56,657 bases of DNA from Rhodocyclaceae bacterium (GTDB taxonomy: Bacteria > Pseudomonadota > Gammaproteobacteria > Burkholderiales > Rhodocyclaceae). Under the pieces are notes generated by a model. It was not told the origin of the DNA. It was given only the letters and a program-made list of their open reading frames with translations, and did no database searches. Both the position numbers and the translations under genes were made by a program. The stretch lies in NCBI GenBank assembly GCA_026646875.1, contig JAPKHL010000007.1:1-56657 (forward strand), written 5' to 3'. Each line of letters opens with the position of its first letter. Within the stretch, counting starts at the first letter, position 1. This document shows, one piece after another, positions 1-8,866 of this stretch.

Positions 1-365
1 TAGACTTCGCCCATGCGTGCATCGAGCGCCGTCAGCACGCGCCCGGCGCCGGCGGCGAAGGCCAGTGCGTCGAGGGTGCCGACCGGCAGCAGCGGGGTGT
101 CGTGCGCGAAGGCGAGCCCCTGTGCGATGCCGCAGGCTACGCGCAGGCCGGTGAAGGCGCCGGGGCCGGCACCGAAGGCGATGCCGGAGAGGTCGGCGAA
201 GCCGATGCCGGCTTCGGCCAGGGTATCGCGGACCAACGGCAGCAGGGTTTCCGAGTGGGGAATGCCGCGCGGGCAGTCGCGCAGCAGCACCGCGCCGTCG
301 CGCCACAGGGCGAGCGAGCCGGCGTCGGTGGAGGTTTCGAGGGCGAGCAGGTGGATGGCGGACAT
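1..365 (-). CDS. tsaB: TsaB, tRNA threonylcarbamoyladenosine (t6A) synthesis protein, 3' part cut off
   Basis: The N-terminal 121 residues are present and the window edge removes the rest. The product starts MSAIHLLALETSTDAG, the ASKHA-fold beginning of the TsaB/TsaD family, and has the glycine-rich GAGPGAFTGLR segment typical of TsaB. TsaB is the inactive TsaD paralogue that scaffolds the TsaBDE complex adding threonylcarbamoyl to A37 of ANN-decoding tRNAs in the cytosol. The start is the ATG at 365, which lies only about 9 bases from a TAGAAT hexamer on the same strand, so the message may have almost no leader. It follows the symporter in the same direction with a 69-base gap. Identification is firm; only the C-terminal half is unseen. 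Confidence 0.93.
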   Translation of the reverse strand, partial: MSAIHLLALETSTDAGSLALWRDGAVLLRDCPRGIPHSETLLPLVRDTLAEAGIGFADLSGIAFGAGPGAFTGLRVACGIAQGLAFAHDTPLLPVGTLDALAFAAGAGRVLTALDARMGEV

Positions 366-373
366 GGGGCGTT

Positions 374-379
374 ATTCTA
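374..379 (-). promoter_or_regulatory. possible -10 hexamer for tsaB (TAGAAT)
   Basis: The minus strand reads TAGAAT (5 of 6 matches to TATAAT) 9 bases before the tsaB start codon. There is no recognisable -35 at 16-18 bases. If used, transcription would start within a few bases of the ATG, giving a near-leaderless mRNA. Confidence 0.25.
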
Positions 380-434
380 CCCGTCCGCGCACCCTTCCCC
401 ATGTTTGCTCACATCCGGGAACGGCGGCGCCGGT

Positions 435-2471
435 TCATTCGCTCTCGGGATGGCGGATGCGCTCGACGAAACGCTGTATGCCGGCATCCGGCGGCGGCGT
501 CAGCAGGCTGACCACGACGATGGTCAGGAAACCGACGGCGACCCCCCAGATGCCGGCCGAAGTGGACTGGATGCCGAGCCAGGGCTCCATGCCGATGCCG
601 TGGATGCCGAGCCAGGGAATTGCATCGAACTGCACGCGCACCATGTAGATCATCGTCACCAGCAGGCCGCTGACCATGCCGCAGACGGCGCCGTAGCGGT
701 TGGCCCGCTTCCAGAAGATGCCCAGCACGAGCGCCGGGAAGAAGGCGGCACCGGCCAGCGAGAAGGCCCAGGCGACCATGAAGAGGATGGTGGCAGGCTT
801 TTGCGAGGCGACGGTGGCGGCAAGGACGGCGACCACCAGCAGCACCGACTTGGAGACGACCAGCCGCCACTGGGTGGTGGCCTCGGGGCGGAAGATCTTG
901 TAGTAGACATCGTGCGAGAGCGCGCTGGCGATGGTCAGCAGCAGGCCGTCGGCGGTGGACAGCGCGGCCGCCAGCGCGCCGGCGGCGACCAGGCCGGAGA
1001 CGACGTACGGCAGGCCGGCGATCTCCGGCGTGGCGAGCACGATCACGTCGGGGTTGAGGGCCAGCTCGGCAAGCTGCAGGATGCCGTCGCCGTTGATGTC
1101 CTCGATCGAGACGAGGCCGATCTTGCCCCATGCGCTGACCCAGCCGGGCAGCTGTGCGATGGTGCTGCCGACCAGGTTGGCGTAGATCTCGTACTTGGCG
1201 AAGACGGCGTAGGCCGGCGCGGTGAGGTAGAGCATCAGGATGAAGAAGAGCGACCAGGCCACCGAGTTGCGCGCCTCGCGTACCGTCGGCGTGGTGTAGT
1301 AGCGGATCAGGATGTGCGGCAGCGCGGCGGTGCCGACCATCAGGCAGAACACCAGGGTGAGGAAGTTGAGACGGGCGGTGTTGCTGGCCGTGGCGTCTTC
1401 ACCGGGGAAGGCGGCGCTGTGGTGCGACGGTTCGGTGCCGCGCTCGGCGGCGGCGCGCATCGCTTCGTCCCAGCGGTCGCGCGCGGCCTCGGGGGTTTTC
1501 GGGATCTCGCGGCGCTGCCGTTCCAGGGCGACGATCTCGCGCATCTGTGCGTTGTTCTGCTGCTGCATCTCGCCGATCTGTCGGGTGAGCCGCTCGCGCT
1601 CCTCTGAGAGCGAGCCGGGCAGGCGCAGGATGCGGTCGTAGTAGGCATCGGCGCGCTCGCGGAAGAGGCGACGCGCCTCGATCTCGGCCGGCGCCTGGAA
1701 GATTTCGCCCTCCAGGGTGTGCAGCCGTTCGAGAACCTGGCCGTACATCACCTGCGGCACCGGGACGCTGGTCACCTTGTACGACAGCATGGCCACCGGG
1801 GCGATGTAGGCGACGATCAGGATCACGTACTGCGCCACCTGCGTCCAGGTCACCGCGCGCATACCGCCGAGGAAGGAGCAGACGAGGATGCCGGCGAGGC
1901 CGACGAAGACGCCGATCTCGAACTGCAGCCCGACGAAGCGGCTGGTGATGACGCCGACGCCGTAGATCTGGGCGACGACATAGACAAAGGAAGCGAGTAC
2001 GGTGGCAAAGACGCCGACCAGGCGCGCCGCGTTGCCGCCGTAGCGCGCGCCGAGGAAGTCGGGAATCGTGTACTGGCCAAAGCGGCGCAGGTAGGGGGCA
2101 AGCAGCAGCGCCACCAGCACGTAGCCGCCGGTCCAGCCCATCACGTAGGCCAGGCCCTGGTAGCCGGAAAGATAGAGGGTGCCGGCGAGGCCGATGAAGG
2201 AGGCGGCGCTCATCCAGTCGGCGCCGGTGGCCATGCCGTTGAACAGGGCCGGCACGCGCCGCCCGGCGACGTAGTATTCGGAGATGTTCGCAGTACGCGC
2301 CAGGATGCCGATGGTGGCGTACAGGATGATGGTCATGAACAGGAAGGCATAGCCGATCCAGCGCGGCGGCATGCCATGGCGTTCGAGCACGCCGAGCAGG
2401 ATGACGAAGGCGATGAAGCCGACGGTGTAGACGGCGTAGTAGCGGCGCAGCTGGGGCAGGATGTCGCTCAT
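435..2471 (-). CDS. sodium:solute symporter (VC_2705-type, acetate permease relative) with coiled-coil insertion
   Basis: This is a 678-residue membrane protein of the SSS family. The segment around residues 60-100 (SEYYVAGRRVPALFNGMATGADW) carries the conserved TM2 signature, and the C-terminal half continues with several more membrane segments. Residues about 245-365 form a long charged, Gln/Glu/Arg-rich helical insertion predicted to sit outside the membrane between two TM segments; ordinary ActP proteins (about 550 residues) lack it. An extra hydrophobic helix at residues 11-29 precedes the usual first TM. The VC_2705-type symporter is often paired with a small DUF4212 membrane protein; none lies beside it here. 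It follows the exonuclease by 12 bases and is downstream of acs, which suggests import of acetate or another short carboxylate. Substrate is inferred from context. Confidence 0.88.
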   Translation of the reverse strand: MSDILPQLRRYYAVYTVGFIAFVILLGVLERHGMPPRWIGYAFLFMTIILYATIGILARTANISEYYVAGRRVPALFNGMATGADWMSAASFIGLAGTLYLSGYQGLAYVMGWTGGYVLVALLLAPYLRRFGQYTIPDFLGARYGGNAARLVGVFATVLASFVYVVAQIYGVGVITSRFVGLQFEIGVFVGLAGILVCSFLGGMRAVTWTQVAQYVILIVAYIAPVAMLSYKVTSVPVPQVMYGQVLERLHTLEGEIFQAPAEIEARRLFRERADAYYDRILRLPGSLSEERERLTRQIGEMQQQNNAQMREIVALERQRREIPKTPEAARDRWDEAMRAAAERGTEPSHHSAAFPGEDATASNTARLNFLTLVFCLMVGTAALPHILIRYYTTPTVREARNSVAWSLFFILMLYLTAPAYAVFAKYEIYANLVGSTIAQLPGWVSAWGKIGLVSIEDINGDGILQLAELALNPDVIVLATPEIAGLPYVVSGLVAAGALAAALSTADGLLLTIASALSHDVYYKIFRPEATTQWRLVVSKSVLLVVAVLAATVASQKPATILFMVAWAFSLAGAAFFPALVLGIFWKRANRYGAVCGMVSGLLVTMIYMVRVQFDAIPWLGIHGIGMEPWLGIQSTSAGIWGVAVGFLTIVVVSLLTPPPDAGIQRFVERIRHPESE

Positions 2472-2483
2472 CGCGCCGACGCC

Positions 2484-3203
2484 TCAGCCACCGCGCCGCA
2501 TCCAGCGCCGCGCCCGCTCCAGCTCGACGAAACTTGCCGGCGTTTCCGCCTCGCGCTGCAGCCCGCGCGCCAGCGCCACCTGCAGCAGGCGGGCGGTGGC
2601 ATAGGCATCGGAGACGGCGTTGTGACGCTGGATGTTGTCGATGCCGAAGATCGTCAGCCAGTCGTCGAGGCCGCTCTGGTTGTTGTTCAGGTCGCGGAAC
2701 AGGTCGGGCATCACCCAGGCGAGGTCGATCCACGGGAGCCCGAGCTCGATGCCGAGATACTGCCTGAGCGCACGGTCGATCATGGTCTGGTCGAACAGCG
2801 CGTGGTAGGCGACCAGTGGCGATTTGCCGAGCCAGTCGAGAAAGGCGAGCAACGCGTCAGCCGGCTCGACGCCTTCGCGCTGTGCGGAGCCGCCGATGCC
2901 GTGGATCAGGATGTTCGCATCGGTGCTCACCGTGTCCTGGCGGAGAACCACCTCGAAGGCGTCGTGGAAGTCGATGATGCCGTCGACGACGGCCAGCGCA
3001 CCGATCGAGATCAGGCGGTCCTGCTTCATGTTCAGCCCGCTGGCCTCGACATCGACCACTGCGTAGCGGCTGCGGTAGTGCGAGCGCGTCATGTCCGCCG
3101 GCGGCAGCTGCCGCCAGGCGTCGAGCGCGGCCTGCCGGTCCGCCGCGAGGGGAACCGCCGGGCCCTTGTCCTGGCGTCCGAAGAGTTTGCCGATCCAGTT
3201 CAT
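2484..3203 (-). CDS. 3'-5' exonuclease, DnaQ/DEDDh superfamily
   Basis: The 239-residue product has the exonuclease motif I VVDVEASG with D51 and E53, and near the C-terminus the HNAVSDAYATA motif (H and D of DEDDh). It therefore resembles the epsilon proofreading subunit of DNA polymerase III but has an extra N-terminal helical segment (about 45 residues) and no polymerase-binding tail that I can recognise. DnaQ-like proteins of this kind are commonly found between a DUF294 nucleotidyltransferase and a VC_2705-type symporter, as here (34 bases after the former, 12 before the latter). The physiological nucleic acid substrate is unknown. No strong ribosome binding site precedes the ATG, which fits co-translation within the operon. 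Confidence 0.88.
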   Translation of the reverse strand: MNWIGKLFGRQDKGPAVPLAADRQAALDAWRQLPPADMTRSHYRSRYAVVDVEASGLNMKQDRLISIGALAVVDGIIDFHDAFEVVLRQDTVSTDANILIHGIGGSAQREGVEPADALLAFLDWLGKSPLVAYHALFDQTMIDRALRQYLGIELGLPWIDLAWVMPDLFRDLNNNQSGLDDWLTIFGIDNIQRHNAVSDAYATARLLQVALARGLQREAETPASFVELERARRWMRRGG

Positions 3204-3237
3204 CGCGTCAGCGCACGGGGGCGTCGTTCATGCGCGC

Positions 3238-5148
3238 TCAGGCCTGGTAGTCCAGCCGCAGGCGCTGCTGCAGCTTGCGCGCCTGGCGGAAGGCTTCCTT
3301 GAGGATGCGCCGCTCGAGTTCGTTGAGTTCGTCCGGGCGTACGTAGTTGTCGCCGGCGCGTCCGTGCTCCTGCTCGAAGTGCTGGTGGCGCAGGCGCAGG
3401 AGCTGGATGAAGTTGAAACCTTCGATGATGGCGCCGATCTCGTCGGCCGGCACGTTCATCTGGCTGCTGGAGAGCTTGAGGCGCTGCACGGTGTTGGTCG
3501 CGGCGATGTTGTGGCCGAGCGCGAAGATGCGCGCGGCGTCGATGAACAGGCGCGCGCCGAGTTTCTTGAGGTCGATGGTGCCGGGATGCTCGGGGTCGGC
3601 GTCGGTGACGAAGTCGCGGATCTTGCCGAGCGGTGGCGCCACCGTCAATGCGTTCTGCGCCATCATGCGCATGAAGATGCCGTTGGACCGGGTCTGCCGC
3701 AGCAGCGACAGGCGCAGGCGGTCGGCCAGGTTGAAGCGGCCGTAGAGCGGTCGGAAATCGAAGAAGATGGTGGCGTTGAGCAGGGCCTGGGGCTGGGGCG
3801 AGCGAATCCAGCGGGCGAACTTCTCCTCCCATTCCTCGAGGGTCAGGCAGAGCTCGGGATTGCTCGCCATGATGTTGCCCTTGCACAGCGGGAAGCCGCA
3901 GCGGTCGAGCGCTTCATTGACGTCGCGCGCAAACTCCAGCATGCGCAGCTGCGTCTGCTCGCGGTCCATGATGTCGGTGCACTCGTAGACGATGCCGTTG
4001 TCCTGGTCGGTGCTGAAGGTCTGCTCGTCGCGTCCCTCCGAGCCGAAGGACAGCCAGGCCCACTCGATGCCGTAGAGGTCGTGACGGTCGAGGCAGAGCT
4101 GGATGACGCGCCGGGTCAGCGTATCGTTGAGCGCGGAGATGAACTGCGTGAGCTGCTCGGCGCCAACGCCCTGCGCAAGCATGTTGAGCGAGAGCTGGCG
4201 GACATCCTGACTGGCCTGCCGCAGCTGTTCGATGCTGGCGGCGGTGTCGATGGTCTGGCGGATCTGGCGCAAACCGACACGCTGCAGGGTGAACAGGTCG
4301 CGCTCGGAGACCACGCCGCGCAGGCGGCCGCCCTCGTCCACCGCCAGCACGTGACGGATGCCGTGCATGGCCATGGCCAGCGCGGCATCGTAGGCGTTCG
4401 AGGAGACCGGCAGGGCGTGCGGCGCGGGCGACATCACCGATTCGATCGGGCCGTCGAGCGGAGTGCCCGGCAGCACGATGCGCTTGAGCACGTCGGACTG
4501 GGTGAAGATGCCGATCGGCTGTTCGTTCTCGTCGACCACGATCATCGAGCCGATATGGGCGCTGGCCATGCTTTCGATCACCTGACGGATCGACGTGCCG
4601 GGCGGCACGGCGAGCGGGGCCTTCTTGATGATCGAGGCCAGGGGGGAGTTCATCGTCTGCTGCTCGGCGGCGCGCTGCGCGAACTGGATCTGCAGCTGCT
4701 GCCGCGACTGGTTGAGCAGGCTGGCGATGTACTGCGTGCAGAAGAGGTTGAAGACGGTGCTCTTCTGCATCAGCCGGAAGAAGTCGTCGGCCGGCAGTTC
4801 GTAGCAGAAGACGTCCTCGAGGGCGACATAGGCGTTGGTCGAGGGGCGCTGCGCGGTGACCGAGCCGATCGGGAAGCCCTCGCCCGGGCCGAGCGTCATC
4901 GAGGCGAATTCGACGAGGCTGACCTCGCCGGCCTGGCGTGCCAGCACCTTGCCGCGCTGCAGCAGGTAGAAGGTGCGGGCAACGCCCATCTCGGGCGTCA
5001 GGATCTGCGCGTCGCGCGGGTAATAGGCGAGACGGAGGCGCTCGGCGAGGAATTGCAGGGCCTCCGTTTCCATGCGGTCGAACGGCGGGTAGCGGCGCAG
5101 GAACTCGATGGTCGCCGAAACCAGCATCTGCGTTGCGCTGTTGCTCAC
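3238..5148 (-). CDS. cNMP-binding / CBS-pair / DUF294 nucleotidyltransferase-like regulatory protein
   Basis: The 636-residue cytosolic protein has an N-terminal cyclic-nucleotide-binding-like domain (about 15-130), a tandem CBS pair (about 175-285) and a DUF294 nucleotidyltransferase domain with the motif GSEGRDEQTFSTDQDNG (about 369-385), followed by the DUF294 C-terminal domain. The layout resembles a signal-sensing nucleotidyltransferase related to GlnD/GlnE chemistry, but no target is known. I chose the GTG at 5148 because an AGGAG lies 7 bases upstream (5156-5160). The longer reading frame from 5253 begins inside the acs terminator and adds low-complexity Pro/Arg sequence; an internal ATG at 5127 is the alternative. 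It heads the exonuclease-symporter operon and may tune transporter activity (inference). Confidence 0.88.
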   Translation of the reverse strand: MSNSATQMLVSATIEFLRRYPPFDRMETEALQFLAERLRLAYYPRDAQILTPEMGVARTFYLLQRGKVLARQAGEVSLVEFASMTLGPGEGFPIGSVTAQRPSTNAYVALEDVFCYELPADDFFRLMQKSTVFNLFCTQYIASLLNQSRQQLQIQFAQRAAEQQTMNSPLASIIKKAPLAVPPGTSIRQVIESMASAHIGSMIVVDENEQPIGIFTQSDVLKRIVLPGTPLDGPIESVMSPAPHALPVSSNAYDAALAMAMHGIRHVLAVDEGGRLRGVVSERDLFTLQRVGLRQIRQTIDTAASIEQLRQASQDVRQLSLNMLAQGVGAEQLTQFISALNDTLTRRVIQLCLDRHDLYGIEWAWLSFGSEGRDEQTFSTDQDNGIVYECTDIMDREQTQLRMLEFARDVNEALDRCGFPLCKGNIMASNPELCLTLEEWEEKFARWIRSPQPQALLNATIFFDFRPLYGRFNLADRLRLSLLRQTRSNGIFMRMMAQNALTVAPPLGKIRDFVTDADPEHPGTIDLKKLGARLFIDAARIFALGHNIAATNTVQRLKLSSSQMNVPADEIGAIIEGFNFIQLLRLRHQHFEQEHGRAGDNYVRPDELNELERRILKEAFRQARKLQQRLRLDYQA

Positions 5149-5244
5149 TGGACTGCTCCTGTCGCTGCACTCATGCCCCCGCGCGGGCGGGGGTCTCCCT
5201 GGCGGACCACCGGGCGGCAGGGCCCGGACGGTGCGCCGTATGCC

Positions 5245-5282
5245 ACAAAACAAACAGGCCGGCCCTGATCGGTGCCGGCCTG
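5245..5282 (-). terminator. rho-independent terminator after acs
   Basis: On the minus strand a 9-bp perfect stem, CAGGCCGGC paired with GCCGGCCTG around a 10-base loop (5255-5282), is followed at once by TTTGTTTTG. This is a classic intrinsic terminator. It lies about 155 bases after the acs stop and before the DUF294 operon, so it should separate the two transcription units. Confidence 0.75.
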
Positions 5283-5437
5283 GAACGCGGTCTGACGCCG
5301 CTTGCTATGCCTGTTCTTGAAATCCTTCGCGATGCGCTGCGGAACCTTGAACGGCATGTCTCCTTCCACCTGTTGTTCCTGGGGCTGCTCCGCCCGGTGG
5401 TGCTCCGCTTGCGCGGCACCGGGCGGCCGGCGGCCGG

Positions 5438-7411
5438 TCAGCTCGCGGACTGCTTGAGCTGATCGAGGATCGCCGGGTTTTCCAGCGTCGAGGTGTCCTG
5501 CGTGACTTCCTCGCCCTTGGCGAGCGAGCGCAGCAGGCGACGCATGATCTTGCCGGAACGGGTCTTCGGCAGGTTCTCGCCGAAGCGGATGTCCTTCGGC
5601 TTGGCGATCGGACCGATTTCCTTGCCGACGTGATCCTGCAGTTCCTTGACGATCTTCTTGGCCTCGTCGCCGGTCGGGCGGGTGCGCTTGAGCACGACGA
5701 AGGCGCAGATCGCCTCACCGGTCAGGTCGTCCGGACGGCCGACCACGGCGGCCTCGGCCACCAGCGGGTGCGAAACGAGGGCCGATTCGATCTCCATGGT
5801 GCCCATGCGGTGGCCGGAGACGTTCAGCACGTCGTCGATGCGACCGGTGATGGTGAAGTAGCCGTTCTGGGCGTCGCGCACGGCGCCATCGCCGGCGAGG
5901 TAGAGCTTGCCCTGGAAGTCGTCGGGGTAGTAGGACTTCTTGAAGCGCTCCGGATCGCCCCAGATGGTGCGGATCATCGACGGCCAGGGCTTCTTGACCA
6001 CAAGGATGCCACCCTTGCCCCAGTCGAGCTCGGTGCCGGTTTCATCGACGATGGTGGCCTGGATGCCCGGGAAGGGCAGCGTGCAGGAGCCCGGCACCAG
6101 CGGCGTGACGCCCGGCAGCGGGGTGATCATGTGGCCGCCGGTCTCGGTCTGCCAGAAGGTGTCGACGATCGGGCAGCGGGCGCCGCCGACGTTGTCGTAG
6201 TACCACTGCCAGGCGGCCGGGTTGATCGGCTCGCCCACCGAGCCGAGGAGGCGCAGCGAGGAGAGGTTGTAGTTCTTCGGATGGACGGTCGGGTTGGTGT
6301 CGGCGGCCTTGATCAGCGAGCGGATAGCGGTCGGCGCGGTGTAGAAGATGTTGACCTTGTGGTCCTGGATCATCTTCCAGAAACGGCCGGCGTCCGGATA
6401 GGTCGGTACGCCCTCGAAGACGATCTCGGTGCCACCGCAGGCCAGCGGGCCGTAGGTGATGTAGGTGTGGCCGGTGACCCAGCCGATGTCGGCGGTACAC
6501 CAGAAGACGTCGTCGGGCTTCAGGTCGAAGGTCCACTTCATGGTCAGCACGGCGTGCAGCAGGTAGCCGCCGGTGGAGTGCTGGACGCCCTTCGGCTTGC
6601 CGGTCGAGCCGGAGGTGTAGAGCAGGAACAGCGGGTGCTCGGCCTCCACCCACTCCGGTTCGCAGGTTTCGGACTGGCCGGCGATGGCATCGTGCCACCA
6701 GGTGTCGCGGCCGGCGACCATGGCGCAGTCGGCACCGGTGCGCTTCCAGACGATGACGTTCTTGATCGTCGGGCACGCGTTGTTCTCGAGGGCTTCGTCG
6801 GCGATCGGCTTGAGCGGCAGGGCCTTGCCGCCACGGCACTGGCCGTCGGAGGTAATCAGCATGACGGCGCCGGCATCGACGATGCGGTCGCGCACCGATT
6901 GCGCGGAGAAGCCGCCGAAGACCACCGAGTGGATGGCGCCGATGCGGGCGCAGGCCTGCATGGCGACGATGCCTTCGACCGACATCGGCAGGTAGATGAC
7001 CACGCGGTCGCCCTTCTTGACGCCACGGGCCTTGAGGGCGTTGGCGAACTGGCCGACCTTGGCCAGCAGTTCCTTGTAGGTGACGCGGCTGACGGTACCG
7101 TCGTCGGCTTCGAAGATGATTGCGACCTTGTCGCCGAGGCCGGCTTCGATGTTGCGGTCGAGGCAGTTGTAGGAGACGTTGAGCTTGCCGTCGGCGAACC
7201 ACTTGAAGAAGGGGGCGTTCGATTCGTCGAGCACCTGCGTGAAGGGCTGCTTCCAGGTCACGTGCTCGCGGGCCAGGCGGGCCCAGAAGCCTTCATAGTC
7301 CTTGCTGGCTTCCGCACACAGTGCGTTGTAGGCATCCATGCCGGCGATCGTCGCCTGCTTGACGAATTCGGCGGAAGGCTGAAAAACCTGTTGGGATTCA
7401 CTCTGCGACAT
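5438..7411 (-). CDS. acs: acetyl-CoA synthetase (AMP-forming)
   Basis: The 657-residue enzyme activates acetate with ATP and CoA to acetyl-CoA, via acetyl-AMP, in the cytosol. It shows the full-length Acs architecture: N-terminal Acs domain, the P-loop-like [11 protein letters not shown], the WQTETGG core motif, the [13 protein letters not shown] hinge, and the C-terminal [11 protein letters not shown] motif. The lysine of the last motif (about residue 621) is the one reversibly acetylated in this family. Length and motifs match the family along the whole sequence. AGGAG lies 7 bases before the ATG at 7411. It has its own upstream region and a terminator, so it is likely monocistronic. The symporter operon just downstream fits acetate uptake. 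Confidence 0.98.
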   Translation of the reverse strand: MSQSESQQVFQPSAEFVKQATIAGMDAYNALCAEASKDYEGFWARLAREHVTWKQPFTQVLDESNAPFFKWFADGKLNVSYNCLDRNIEAGLGDKVAIIFEADDGTVSRVTYKELLAKVGQFANALKARGVKKGDRVVIYLPMSVEGIVAMQACARIGAIHSVVFGGFSAQSVRDRIVDAGAVMLITSDGQCRGGKALPLKPIADEALENNACPTIKNVIVWKRTGADCAMVAGRDTWWHDAIAGQSETCEPEWVEAEHPLFLLYTSGSTGKPKGVQHSTGGYLLHAVLTMKWTFDLKPDDVFWCTADIGWVTGHTYITYGPLACGGTEIVFEGVPTYPDAGRFWKMIQDHKVNIFYTAPTAIRSLIKAADTNPTVHPKNYNLSSLRLLGSVGEPINPAAWQWYYDNVGGARCPIVDTFWQTETGGHMITPLPGVTPLVPGSCTLPFPGIQATIVDETGTELDWGKGGILVVKKPWPSMIRTIWGDPERFKKSYYPDDFQGKLYLAGDGAVRDAQNGYFTITGRIDDVLNVSGHRMGTMEIESALVSHPLVAEAAVVGRPDDLTGEAICAFVVLKRTRPTGDEAKKIVKELQDHVGKEIGPIAKPKDIRFGENLPKTRSGKIMRRLLRSLAKGEEVTQDTSTLENPAILDQLKQSAS

Positions 7412-7657
7412 ATTGCTTCTCCTGTGCGGTATTTGAATGATTCAAGCAGCCGGTACAGCGTTGCGCCTTAAAGCGGGGGCGCCAAAATCCTGCCAGTCGC
7501 GCCGGAGGACGGATCCGGTGGTCACGCCTGCGTGCAGCCGGGGCCTGACGCGCCGTTGGAGTCCGTGGAGGCATCCGGGCGGGATTTCCCGATTAAACCT
7601 CGCCAATCTTACATACGGCTTACGTTTTCTTGCTGCAAAGCAGCATCGGCAAGGCTT
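7412..7657 (-). promoter_or_regulatory. upstream region of acs
   Basis: This 246-base gap lies between the beta-helix gene and acs. On the minus strand a weak promoter can be drawn: TTGCAG at 7633-7638 and TATGTA at 7610-7615, 17 bases apart, each only 3 of 6 to consensus. A small perfect palindrome TGCTGC-AAA-GCAGCA sits at 7631-7645 and overlaps that -35. No T-run follows the palindrome, so it is not an obvious terminator. I cannot name a regulator. Confidence 0.3.
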
Positions 7658-8866
7658 TCAGGCCGGCGCCTCGCTCTGCAGCGCCCCCGGCAGCGTCGCG
7701 TTGCCGGACAGCGGGCGCAGCTGGCAGGGATGCGCGTATTCCATGCGCGGCGCGAGGTCGACGCCGTCAGCGCTGCCCGGTGCGGCCAGGCGGACGCCGG
7801 GCAGCGCGCCCCGGCGCAGACGGTAGTCCTGGCGCACCGCGCGTGCGAAGACATCCCAGTCGACGTTGGGGTTGGCCGCGTACTCGCCGGAAGCGGCCGA
7901 CTCCAGGCTGCCCTTGCCGACGAGCAGATTGTTCACCGCGCGCACCCGGTCGGCGCCGGACTTCACGCGCAGGAAGACGCCGCCGCGCGGGCGGTCGTCG
8001 ATCAGGGTGTTGTGCACCAGGTGCAGCTCGTTGCGCGGCCATTTGTAGCCCTCGGCGCCGAAGGCGATCAGGTGCGGATTTTCGGTCAGGCTGCCCTGCT
8101 GGATGAGGTTGCCGACCACGTAGGCCAGGCCGCCGGCGGGAAACTCCAGCTCGTAGCTGGCGCGTCCGCCGCTCTCGTCGGTCAGGCGGTTGTAGAAGAT
8201 GTGGTTCTCGCCGGCCCGGCTCTTCAGCAGGTGGCCGACCCGGGCGGCGTGGAAATAGCAGCCGCTGACGCTCAGCCGGCGGATGGTGCCGGCGTACAGG
8301 TTGTGGAAAATACCCTCCTCGCGTCCCGTGTAGCCGGAGAATTCGCAACGCTCGACGTGCAGCTCGAGGGTCTTGTCGTTGCTGGTCAGGATGCCGTTCT
8401 GGTTGTCCAGGAAGCGGCACTGGCGGACACTCAGGGCCCCCTTCTCGTGGCGGATGCCGGCACCGTTGAGATCGCCGACGCGGGCGCCGACGAACTCGAT
8501 GTTCTCGACCAGCATGCGGTCGCCGCGAACCACCCAGATGGCCTTGCCCTCGGCGCTCGCGCCGGCGGCGAGCAGGCGCACCGGGCCGCCGACCCCGCGC
8601 ACGGTCAGGCGGTCGCGCGTCCACACCGCCACGTCGCCGGAATATTCGCCGGCGTCCACCTCGATGGTGTCGCCGTCGCGGGCCTGCGCGGCGGCGGCGG
8701 CAAGCGTGCGCAGCGACTGGCCGGGCCCGACCCGCAGCAGGCGCCCCGCCGCCACGCCGGCGGGGGAGGCCGGTGGCGGGCTCGCCACCGGCGCGGCCGC
8801 CAGCAGGGGGCGGCAGGCAGCATAGCCAAGCAGGGCCAGGCCGCCGCGAAGGAAACGTCGTTTCAT
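7658..8866 (-). CDS. secreted right-handed parallel beta-helix protein
   Basis: The 402-residue protein begins with a positively charged, twin-arginine-containing signal segment (MKRRFLRGGLALLG...) and an Ala-rich cleavage region near residue 25. The remainder is a series of short beta-strand coils (VRQCRFLDNQNGILTSND, VERCEFSGYTGREEGIFHN, VVGNLIQQG, LVHNTLIDD) with the Asn/Gly ladder typical of PbH1 pectate-lyase-like repeats. Such proteins in polysaccharide loci are often lyases, epimerases or surface-binding proteins; I cannot identify catalytic residues. It is the last gene of the block A operon and its ATG overlaps the preceding stop by 4 bases (ATGA). A periplasmic or extracellular role in trimming or modifying the exopolysaccharide is inferred. 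Confidence 0.8.
   Translation of the reverse strand: MKRRFLRGGLALLGYAACRPLLAAAPVASPPPASPAGVAAGRLLRVGPGQSLRTLAAAAAQARDGDTIEVDAGEYSGDVAVWTRDRLTVRGVGGPVRLLAAGASAEGKAIWVVRGDRMLVENIEFVGARVGDLNGAGIRHEKGALSVRQCRFLDNQNGILTSNDKTLELHVERCEFSGYTGREEGIFHNLYAGTIRRLSVSGCYFHAARVGHLLKSRAGENHIFYNRLTDESGGRASYELEFPAGGLAYVVGNLIQQGSLTENPHLIAFGAEGYKWPRNELHLVHNTLIDDRPRGGVFLRVKSGADRVRAVNNLLVGKGSLESAASGEYAANPNVDWDVFARAVRQDYRLRRGALPGVRLAAPGSADGVDLAPRMEYAHPCQLRPLSGNATLPGALQSEAPA

Noticed and set aside
102-3302. long plus-strand open frames (102-1607, 1719-3302) opposite tsaB, the symporter and exonuclease
   Set aside because: Low-complexity Gly/Asp/Arg/Ala translations with no family features; they are GC-driven antisense shadows of conserved genes.
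5149-5253. longer N-terminus for the DUF294 protein from ATG 5253
   Set aside because: It begins inside the terminator, adds Pro/Arg low-complexity sequence and lacks a ribosome binding site, whereas GTG 5148 has AGGAG at good distance.
5145-5369. small minus-strand ORF between acs and the DUF294 gene (MPFKVPQRIAKDFKNR...)
   Set aside because: It has a GGAAGGAG just before its ATG, but the acs terminator stem lies inside it and the second half is the GC-rich leader of the next gene. I recognise no family, so I do not call it.
7631-7645. TGCTGC-AAA-GCAGCA hairpin after the beta-helix gene as a terminator
   Set aside because: Only 6 bp of stem and no T-run on the minus strand; left as an unassigned palindrome.
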